A stretch of DNA of 64,000 bases from Okapia johnstoni (Eukaryota; Chordata; Mammalia; Artiodactyla; Giraffidae): contig CM044312.1 in NCBI GenBank assembly GCA_024291935.2, positions 47,126,001-47,190,000 on the forward strand. The letters are read 5' to 3'. Positions 56,945 to 64,000 of this stretch are shown piece by piece; the first letter of the stretch is position 1, and each line of letters starts with the position of its first letter. The notes under the pieces were generated by a model, which saw only the letters and a list, made by a program, of their open reading frames with translations, made no database searches and had not been told where the DNA came from. The position numbers and the translations under genes are program-made.

Positions 56945-57600
56945 ACTTTTTTTGTCCACGCTTTCATAGATTTTCCAGAGATCTAAGATCTACTGGCAGG
57001 TGTTAAGGCTATAGACAATTAAAAGTCCTGGGATGTCTTCTCACAAAACCATTTTTTATCAAAAGCTTCCATACTCCTATATTTTGCATTTGAATTTTTA
57101 ATGGATGATTTTACATTTATCCCTATTAAGTTTATTGTTATTCATGTCAGCCTGTTCTTTTAGTTTATTAAGACCTGTTGCCTCTCTTGGTTTCATTTGA
57201 CATTTAATGAATTAGGCTTCTCTCTCAGCTTTGTCACACCTGCAGTTTTGATAAGCATGCCTTTTGTGTCTTCATCCATCATTAACTGAAATTTTGGACG
57301 AGATAAACTATAGATAGCACTTGGGAGTCTGTCATTGTGACTTCCCTTCGGGTAGGCAGTGATTCATTAAGCAGCCAACATTCTTTGGATGAAGTTTTTT
57401 CAATCAGCTACAAATCTACTCAACTATACTGTCATTCACGTCATTCCTATCCACAGGATGTTAAATTCTTTGCTGAAATTAAGATACATTTTTTGTCTGT
57501 GATATTCCCATGATCTCTATGACCTGTAAGCACGTCAAAAAAGAGCTGAGCCACAGTAATAAAAGGTGATGATGAATAATGATGCATGAAGTTAAAGGAT
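56945..57600 (+). mobile_element. Ancient amniote CR1-class repeat, part 2
   Basis: TTTTGATAAGCATGCC, TTTTGTGTCTTCATCC, ATCATTAACTGAAATTTTGG, AATCAGCTACAAATCTACTC, TCTTTGCTGAAATTAAGATAC, GATATTCCCATGATCTC and ACGTCAAAAAAGAGCTGAG occur in the order of a very old dispersed vertebrate repeat that I associate with CR1-type LINEs. No reading frame survives. Such old, collinear preservation over 600 bases is uncommon in this window. Confidence 0.5.
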
Positions 57601-57929
57601 AAATTTGTGTGATGCCAGGGGCCTGGATAAAGACATAATCTACCCCTCAAATATGTTCTGTCCACCAATTTAAGTCATTTGCTCCCCCAAAGCAACGGAA
57701 TTTATTACATTTTGTTCTCTGTTGACTCTTAACATTCTGTAAGGTTCTGGAAGCTATTATCTTTGAGATATCCACAGTTTATTTTGTCTTAAAGTCTAGA
57801 ACAGCTAAATGCTTTTCCACTAAGAATCATAAACATTTTCTCTTCTGTTAGGAAAAGCAGATGTCAGGATGCTTCCTCTGCTCAACCCTTAGGGGTTATC
57901 AAGCAGGACAAGGCTTGGCTCTCAAAGAT
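57601..57929. other. Unique DNA, no gene seen
   Basis: No recognised element. Confidence 0.5.
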
Positions 57930-58085
57930 CCCAAGCCAATGGCTCCCAAGCTGGAATCACTTGGAAGTTTTAAAACCCTGGTCTCCAGATCACATCCTCA
58001 GAAATTTGGATTACTGGGTTGGGTGCGGATGGGTGTCAGTATTTTTTAAAGCTCTAGAGGGGATTCTAATATATAGCCAATAATT
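57930..58085 (+). mobile_element. MER5-like hAT-Charlie fragment (first)
   Basis: CCAATGGCTCCCAAGCTGGAATCACTTGG, AAGTTTTAAAACCCTGG, CAGATCACATCCTCAGAAA and, in inverse, TATTTTTTAAAGCTCTAG with GGGATTCTAATATA. This is the MER5 palindromic plan. Confidence 0.7.
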
Positions 58086-58089
58086 CTGA

Positions 58090-58290
58090 AACTGGAGTTC
58101 AGACCAGCAGCATCAGCATCACCTGTAACTTGTTAAAATGCAAATTTTCACTTCACTTCCCCCAATCCTGCTGCCTCCAATCTGCTCCAATCCACAGAAT
58201 CAGAAACTGCAAAGGAGGAGCTCAGGAAACTGTTTTAACAAGCCCTCCAGGTGAGTTGGATATATACCAAGGTTTGAGAACTTAGGTTGA
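58090..58290 (+). mobile_element. MER5-like hAT-Charlie fragment (second)
   Basis: GACCAGCAGCATCAGCATCACC, ACTTGTTAAAATGCAAATTTTC, AATCAGAAACTGC, GTTTTAACAAGCCCTCCAGG and AAGGTTTGAGAAC show arm, centre and opposite arm of a second, distinct element directly following the first. Confidence 0.78.
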
Positions 58291-58774
58291 AAGCCTGTTC
58301 TAGGCTTTCCTTTCTCCTGGAAAAAAGATTGCCCTGTCAAGTGCTATTGACCCTGAAAACGTCTGGTCTGAGGCCAATTAAAGCTCTCTAAAGCTGCAGG
58401 AGCTGGCAGGTAAGCTACACAGAAAGCTTTGAGCTCTCTATTCCTTCTTAGCCATGAAATCACAGTTTTGTCTTTAGTTAATGAGGCCTTAGCAAAACTA
58501 TGGAGCAGAATGTTTGTCTGTAGAGCCTCATCTGATCCTGGTTCTAGAACCTTCCTTTTTTCCCCATGGCATCCTTCTCCTTTACCTAAAATCTTAGTCT
58601 CTTTTTACTCTGTTGATATTCATTTCCACTTACCAATCAGTTGGAAGAGAGGAACAAGCTAATCAAGATTAGGGTGTACATGTCTTAGAACTCCTTCATG
58701 TGTTAGAGTTTTCAGAATGAGATGCAATTTAACAGTATTGGAACATCTATTAACCCTCAGGAAGAAAGGGGACT
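58291..58774. other. Unique DNA, no gene seen
   Basis: The 77-codon frame at 58429-58662 has no known motif. Confidence 0.5.
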
Positions 58775-58885
58775 TACACATATTGAGTGCCTCCCTCAGA
58801 ACAGGCAGTTTACTTTCCTCTTAATGTTCATTTAATCCTCAGAAGAGGTGCTGCTATAACTCCATTTTAAGGATAAGGAAATCAA
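58775..58885 (-). repeat. MIR SINE fragment
   Basis: ACACATATTGAGTGCCTCC, TTCATTTAATCCTCAGAAG and CTCCATTTTAAGGATAAGG, read antisense, match MIR. Confidence 0.75.
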
Positions 58886-59439
58886 TGGTGGAATATAAGA
58901 AACTCTGTCTGACTGTAGGGAAGGGGAATATTTTTCCCAGAGCCCCTCAAAACATCACATAGAAAAAAAAGAAAAAAGAAACACATCACATAGGTTTCAG
59001 ACTTTGATTTCCCATAGAGTTATATAGATTCTCAGCAGAATTAAACAGAAAAAAAAAATGTTTGTTTTCAAATCCACGCTCTGTCTCTGCCTAGCTGCAG
59101 GGCCATACAACTATTGGGAACATTTCTCTACTCATGGCTGAAAAAAACCATAAATACCACAGCAGGGTGAGCCACATGAGTTTGCTGACTGGTCAATTCC
59201 TAATAAAATTTGACATTTTTAAAGCTTCCAATAACCTATCATTAACTAATAATTACTCTTAAGTACAAAACAGAACTGTATGGAGGTGGGTATTTTCTCC
59301 CAGGAGGAAGTCAGTAGTGGTTAACTTTTGCTTACCTCTTGTCACAGGTGAAGCCCACTGAGGCCTCCAGGAAAAATAAGATGGAATCCAGGTGATAAGG
59401 TATAATACCAAGTTTCACTTGCTCACAGGATGCTGCATA
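58886..59439. other. Unique AT-rich DNA, no gene seen
   Basis: Contains purine runs near 58961-58981 and an A10 run near 59049-59058. It is the immediate left flank of the CpG-rich patch. No gene. Confidence 0.5.
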
Positions 59440-59770
59440 CAGAGGCCTCGCACAAAGCCCTTCAGACCATAGTTCCTGGCATCAAACAGCACCACTCGAC
59501 ACCTCAGCTTGGGGACCGTGTGCAGAAGCTTCTCACAAGACGCTGTGTTTCAAGATGGCAGGGGTTTGGAAACGTTGCTTTAAGGCTGTCTGTCTCGCGA
59601 GAACTCTACCCTCCTTCCTCGCGAGAACTCTACCATCATTTCTCGCGAGAACTCTACCCTCCTTTCTCGCGAGAACTGTACTCTCCTTCCCCAGCAGGGG
59701 AACTCTAAGAAGCAGCACCGACCACAACCTGTCCTGGAGGGGAGAATGTGTGTGCTCTTGAGTGTAAGTC
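59440..59770. promoter_or_regulatory. CpG-rich patch, candidate promoter/first exon
   Basis: CpG is scarce elsewhere in the window, but about 14 CpG fall between 59445 and 59720. Within it lie four TCTCGCGAGA-type palindromes and CAAGATGGCAGG at 59551-59562, which resembles the YY1 core-promoter site AAGATGGCGGC and overlaps an ATG at 59555. GTAAGT at 59764-59769, preceded by GAGT, could serve as a splice donor on the + strand. TCTCGCGAGA is an established motif of CpG-island promoters, bound by BANP and by ZBTB33 (Kaiso) when methylated. A promoter is inferred, not shown. The YY1-like site lies upstream of the palindromes, which is not the usual arrangement. A decayed retroelement LTR is an alternative. 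Confidence 0.4.
59593..59688. repeat. Four-copy 24-bp tandem repeat with TCTCGCGAGA cores
   Basis: Four head-to-tail units start at 59593, 59617, 59641 and 59665, each exactly 24 bp. Each unit is a 10-base core followed by a 14-base spacer (ACTCTACCCTCCTT in copies 1 and 3). Cores 1, 3 and 4 are the perfect palindrome TCTCGCGAGA; core 2 starts with C. Copies 1 and 3 are identical; copies 2 and 4 have three and two changes. A possible fifth, degenerate unit follows (GGGGAACTCTAAGAAG). Because 24 is a multiple of three, frames on both strands stay open as 8-residue repeats (for example LARTLPSF on +), but there is no sign that they are translated. Confidence 0.97.
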
Positions 59771-59966
59771 CATACCTCTTCATTCTCTGACCAAAAAACA
59801 AAACATTGTTTTGCTTCTGAACTGAACTCGGTCTCATTCTGTTGGTGCAAGTGACACAGGGCAGGAGGATCTTTGTTAGGGCCTGACTTGAAAGGGTACG
59901 TTATCATGTTATTTGCATGAACATCAATAGAGTCTACATCACATAATGTTCTAGAAAACAGCTCTC

Positions 59967-60090
59967 AGACTTCCCCAGTGGTTCGGTGATGAAGACTCTA
60001 CACTCCCACTACAGGGGGCCACAGGTTCAATCCCTGGTTTGGGAACTAAGATCCCACACACCACGTTGCAAAATGAGAAAAAAAAAAAGG
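59967..60090 (+). mobile_element. CHR-type tRNA SINE, short
   Basis: CAGACTTCCCCAGTGGTTCGG, GGTGATGAAGACTC, AGGTTCAATCCCTGG, TTGGGAACTAAGATCCCAC, and an A-rich tail (AAAAAAAAAAAGG). A compact CHR-2-like form. Confidence 0.9.
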
Positions 60091-60592
60091 AAAGTCTGTA
60101 CTTAAAATTGCAACTCATGTTTCTACTATCTCCTACTCACCAAAGCCTTTCCTGCCGTGCCCTCACCTGAAGATCTTTTAGACCCTCTTGGCATGCTCAC
60201 AGAACTCATTTGCAATAGTATCTAAAACCCCAACTAGCTTTTGTATTTGTCTCCCCATCCCCCATCCCCACGAAGCTATATATTTGTCAAAGGGGTCGAC
60301 GTCTGATTCAGTTTTGTTCCTTTCTCCTGAGTTACCAAGAAAAGAGGAAACTGAATTTTATGAATCCATAGAAATTGCCTGACCGTCTGAAAGAAGGAAG
60401 CAATGTAGAGAGGCATGGGGAGCAAAGCTGGATAGTCAGGCCTTGAAAACTAAGTAGAAGGATTTACACTTAAGGTGAAAGCAACAGGGAGCTGTGTAGA
60501 GTGTGGAGTGAGTGGTGCGGAAGTGCAGGCAGAAAGAGATGCAGACTGGATAGAAGGAATCCACGCTCCAACCTGTGAGCCAGCCGCTGCAT
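60091..60592. other. Unique DNA, no gene seen
   Basis: The 64-codon frame at 60188-60382 has no recognisable motif. No repeat identified. Confidence 0.5.
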
Positions 60593-60605
60593 ACAGAGCT
60601 GTGTT

Positions 60606-60735
60606 GTGGCTGCTGCTAAGTCGCTTCAGTCGTGTCCGACTCTGTGCGACCCCATAGACGGAAACCCACCAGGCTCCCCCCTCCATGGGATTCTCCAGGC
60701 AAGAACATTGGAGTGGGTTGCCATTGCCTTCTCCG
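60606..60735 (-). mobile_element. BovA SINE monomer with 13-bp target duplication
   Basis: On the - strand: GGAGAAGGCAATGGCAACCC, GTTCTTGCCTGGAGAATCCC, TCGCACAGAGTCGGACACGAC, ending AGCGACTTAGCAGCAGCC. The exact repeat ACAGAGCTGTGTT at 60593-60605 and 60736-60748 marks the site. Intact CpG in the consensus positions suggests a recent insertion. The 66- and 71-codon frames across it are antisense SINE. Confidence 0.97.
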
Positions 60736-60748
60736 ACAGAGCTGTGTT

Positions 60749-61464
60749 AGGCGCATGCATGTTAAGACTGAGAAAAGGGGCCCCAAAGAAAACAAAGATG
60801 AGATGAGAATGTTTCTAAGGGCTGAATCAGAGGGAGGAAAAATGTAACTCCAAAGTTTCTAGATCAGATAATTAGCAGAAGAATGGAAAAGTTAATTGGA
60901 AAAGGGTAGCAATCTGGAGCGTACAGAAGCTGGGGAAGGATATTAAGATACATTTCATTAGCTGGCTTTCTCTTTCTTTGAAGTGTCAAGTGGGCACACA
61001 GATCTCTTAAGATTTAAATTCTACGTTTTCCTAGAGATATAACTTAAGGGTGAAATAACCTCATCACTCTTCACATTTTAAAGCATTCTTGTTTTATATG
61101 CTATCAATGTAGGTTTTAATTCTCTTTGGAAAATGAATACTTTTCTGGGTCCCATGGGAGCTTTCCTTGTGGCACTTGCACAGGCGACCATCTGAGCTGA
61201 GTGCTTGTTAGATGGGATGAAATATCGTCTAGGGCTAGCAGGGAGACATCACCGGCCACCCACTGGACGCCCTGGGAATGAAGAAGAGGCCAAAGGTCTC
61301 ATGTCTTTAACTGGAAAAGTACAATTTCAAGATTAACAATGGCAACCCCAGTGTGCATTACTGCTAGTGGAAACAAGTGTATGATATCATAACAGAGGAA
61401 GACAAGGCAGCAAATTTGCTTTCAAAGCCCACAGTGTGACAGCTTTACAATCATCTTTTGAATG
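60749..61464. other. Unique DNA, no gene seen
   Basis: No recognised element or coding frame. Confidence 0.5.
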
Positions 61465-61515
61465 GTGTCTATATTGGTTTCCTACTGCTGCTATAACAGA
61501 TTACCACAAATTTAG
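61465..61515 (-). repeat. End of an ancient mammalian repeat
   Basis: TTGGTTTCCTACTGCTGCTATAACAG, ATTACCACAAATTTAGTGG and TTTAAAATTA are the reverse complement of the terminal module ('ccacccagtttgtggtaatttgttacagcagcc'-type) that ends the old repeat family also represented at 20580-20965. Confidence 0.6.
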
Positions 61516-62030
61516 TGGTTTAAAATTATGCTGCCTATCCAAGTATTCCAGCATTATGTTTCCAATGAGAGTTTTCATCCTTACCCTACAGATAACCAGG
61601 CATGAACAAACATTAGGATCTTCATACTCAAAAACAGATAATTTCATTTTGAAAAGAACCTGAACTCTTAGAGTAGTTACCTCTCCTAACCTCAAAAACA
61701 AAAGATTAATTATTCATTTAATAATTATCTCAGGAAGATAAGAATGAACATATGTTCTGTTTACTAGCTGCAGTGTGACAAGGAGTTACATTTATCATTC
61801 ATTAGAGAGACACAACATATTTAATGCAAACAGAGAAGAAGGACATCAAAACAAGGCCAGTTCAGAAGTATTTTCAGCTTTTTATTTTTCCTACTGAAGT
61901 CAATTAAAAGAATTAATCTGAGTTCCTGTGAAACCCTTTGCCATTGAATGCTGTGATTGAAACACAAATATTGTTAACTTCTTTGTTAAAACTAAAATAA
62001 TTATATACGAAAGATTCAAATTGCACCTCT
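61516..62030. other. Unique AT-rich DNA, no gene seen
   Basis: Nothing recognised. Confidence 0.5.
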
Positions 62031-62044
62031 TTTTATCTTAGTTG

Positions 62045-62182
62045 TGGAGAAGGAAATGGCAGCCCACTCCAATATTCTTGCCTGGAGAATCCCACGGGCA
62101 GAGGAGCCTGGTGGACTACAGTCCATGGGGTCGCAAAGAGCCAAACACAACTGAGCAACTTCGCTTTTTTTTTTTTTTCGCC
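62045..62182 (+). mobile_element. BovA SINE monomer
   Basis: GGAGAAGGAAATGGCAGCCC, TATTCTTGCCTGGAGAATCC, GTCGCAAAGAGCCAAACAC, AACTGAGCAACTTCGC and a T14 run. TTTTATCTTAGTTG (62031-62044) and TTTTATCTTAATTG (62183-62196) form a 14-bp target duplication with one mismatch. Confidence 0.95.
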
Positions 62183-62349
62183 TTTTATCTTAATTGAGAT
62201 CTCTCTTAATTGGCAAGTATAACTGACATAAAGTAAAAAAAAAATGCCTACATTTGGTAAGTTTGATATAATATAAATTTGGCACATTGACTTATGAAAT
62301 CATCACCATGATCAAGATAACAAATATGTGTACTGCCTCCAAAAGTTTC

Positions 62350-62480
62350 ATTTGACTTTTAAAAAAGTTTTCTATTGGAGTATAGTTGCTTTACAATATT
62401 GTGTTAGTTTCTGCTGTATAGCAAAGTGAATCAGCCATACATATACATACATCCCTTCTTTTTTGGATTTCCTTCCCATT
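62350..62480 (-). mobile_element. Ancient L1 3' end fragment
   Basis: CTATTGGAGTATAGTTGC, TTTACAATATTGTGTTAG, TTTCTGCTGTATAGCAAAG and TGAATCAGCCATACATATAC are the antisense L1 3' UTR, a better-kept version of the block at 45650. Confidence 0.88.
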
Positions 62481-63342
62481 AATCTAGAGATCTTTAATAT
62501 TTCAAATTTATTGAAAAACACCAAACCAGAGCTTATGTAATGAAGATTTCTCTTTTTAAAAAAAAAAACAAAAGTAGGAACATTAGTTTTCTTTGAGGAG
62601 ATGGGTCTTTCACTGATTATATGCACCTGTATTTTTAAAAATAAATATAACTCAGAGTTTAAAAGAAACAATGATAAAATAGCACTACAGCAAACACACA
62701 CACTTAGTTCACTTTTAAACTGCATTATCTGTTAAACAGTTGAAAGATAAAGAGTATTGGTGTTTTCTAAAAGCAATTCTTGCCTGGCAGCAGAGTTGTG
62801 TTTGTAAGTCAGACTTACAAAAAAAATCAAGACTCTTGCTCACGGATCATCACCTTTCCTAGTGAACCCAGTGACCACAGACATGATTCCTGTGAAGCTC
62901 TGTTAAACTAAATTGTCCTCCTTTAAAGTCAATGACAGAAGCCCTGTGCATGAGAATGAAAACAGAGTTAGAGTAGATGGTTTTTAATAACCATTTTCAG
63001 AATAAAAATATGAATATTAAAAAAACCAAAATAACAGATATAGAATGTTATCTGTAACAATGTTATTCTGTAACAGATATAGAATGTAGCACTGCAAAAA
63101 ATAAAATACAGTCTACTGAGTTTCCAGCACATTCTTTAGAGTCCTGTGTCTTCACAGTCAAAGCTCCTGGGTGAACCCCAGCTGGTAGGAGTCACCTGCC
63201 TTCACATCCACCAGAAGAGCTCCATTCAAAATGATTTAAAATACATTTATATATCTGTGTATCTGCTTACTCTGATCATTCCCCCTGTATCTAATAATAC
63301 TGTTGTCCACTGTTTTAGGTCCACCTTTTTCTACTTTCCTGA
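62481..63342. other. Unique AT-rich DNA, no gene seen
   Basis: A direct repeat GTAACA.ATATAGAATGT-type (AACAGATATAGAATGT) occurs twice at about 63032-63090. T/A runs near 62556-62570. No gene. Confidence 0.5.
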
Positions 63343-63351
63343 CTTAAACAT

Positions 63352-63586
63352 GGGGCTTTCCCAGTGGCTCAGTGGTAAAGAATCCTCCTGCCAACGCAGG
63401 AGACCCAGGTTTGATTCTTGGTCTAAGAAGATCCCTGGAGAAGGAAATGGCAACCCACTTCAGTATTCTTGTCTGGAGAATCCCATGGACAGAGGAGCCT
63501 GACGGGCTACAAGTCCATGGGGTTGCAAAAGAGTTGGACAGGACTTAGCAACTAAACAACAACAACAGCAACAAGTACAGAAATCT
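63352..63586 (+). mobile_element. Bov-tA SINE with 9-bp target duplication
   Basis: GGGGCTTTCCCAGTGGCTCAG, GTGGTAAAGAATCCTCC, GGTTTGATTCTTGG, GAAGATCCCTGGAGAAGG, GTTGCAAAAGAGTTGGACAG and a CAACAACAACAGCAACA tail. CTTAAACAT at 63343-63351 and 63587-63595 flanks it. Confidence 0.95.
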
Positions 63587-63595
63587 CTTAAACAT

Positions 63596-64000
63596 TAATA
63601 TTATACAGTCAGTGTTTATTTAGATTCATTCATTCATTTGCATTCTCTTTGTCTATTTTCCTTTCTCAGAACCTATCTCAGAGCTTCCTTCTATGTTTAT
63701 TATCCTTTCTGAAGTTTAACCTTTAAATTTCCTCAACTGAGGGTCTCCCAGACATACACAGGCATCACTTTTAGGAATGTCTTTATTTCACTCTTACATT
63801 TTTGCTACATTTTGTTTTGGTTAGTTTCCTAAGTGTTATCTTCCGTTTGCCAATTAGTTTTTCAATTATGACTAACCTCATGAAGTTATCCATTGTGCTT
63901 TTAAATTACATTTTTAGTTATTTTAGATATTTGACTCTTTTCCAAATTGGCCTAGTGTTTTAAAGTATCAAAATGTAAAATTCTAGGTTGATTGTTTCTT
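63596..64000. other. Unique AT-rich DNA at window end
   Basis: T-rich sequence (ACATTTTTGCTACATTTTG and similar) without recognised element or gene; continues beyond the window. Confidence 0.5.

Noticed and set aside
59593..59688. Regular 24-bp repeats resembling a CRISPR array
   Set aside because: Units are contiguous without distinct spacers, and the DNA is clearly ruminant nuclear sequence.
1..64000. Endogenous retrovirus with intact LTRs and gag/pol/env
   Set aside because: No paired LTRs, primer-binding site or retroviral protein motifs seen; the RT motifs in the window are all BovB.

Overview
The window is mammalian nuclear DNA from a ruminant (Pecora, very likely a bovid such as cattle, sheep or goat). 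The evidence is the repeat content: many fragments of the RTE-type LINE BovB, its dependent SINEs (Bov-tA, BovA monomers and one BOV-A2 dimer), and the cetartiodactyl tRNA-derived CHR SINEs. These lie on a background of old mammalian repeats: MIR, L2, ancient L1, MER5 and MER20 hAT fragments, a Tigger DNA transposon and a mariner MITE. The species cannot be named from repeats alone.

I found no functional protein-coding gene, rRNA gene or free-standing tRNA gene. The longest open frames with recognisable protein homology are reverse-transcriptase pieces of dead BovB copies, and many shorter frames come from SINE consensus sequences read through. The window is therefore intergenic or lies in a large intron. 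All the long BovB copies are on the + strand, and only two very short ones are on the - strand. If the window is intronic, this would fit a host gene on the - strand.

Layout: 1-9.2 kb is mostly unique DNA with one BovB 3' end, a GC-richer block at 2.8-3.5 kb and two MIRs. 9.2-24.7 kb is repeat-dense, with four BovB copies, Bov-tA and CHR SINEs, a long L2 remnant, and a Tigger transposon (22.9-24.7 kb) split by a BovB and a SINE. 24.7-31 kb is mostly unique. 31.6-33.9 kb is an antisense L1 3' end interrupted twice by BovB. 34-38.9 kb is mostly unique, with a palindromic mariner MITE at 36.84 kb. 38.9-40.6 kb holds the best-preserved BovB copy, broken by a single one-base frameshift. 40.6-48 kb contains a MER20, MIRs and a BovB with a BOV-A2 dimer inserted. 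48-56 kb has L2, BovB pieces and SINEs. 56.6-58.3 kb carries an ancient CR1-like repeat and two MER5 fragments.

The most unusual local structure is at 59.44-59.77 kb. It is a small CpG-rich patch containing four exact-period 24-bp tandem repeats, each centred on the palindrome TCTCGCGAGA (one copy has a single mismatch), with a YY1-like AAGATGGC motif nearby and a downstream GTAAGT. It is the one place that looks like a possible promoter or first exon. No previously undescribed system can be demonstrated from the sequence alone.
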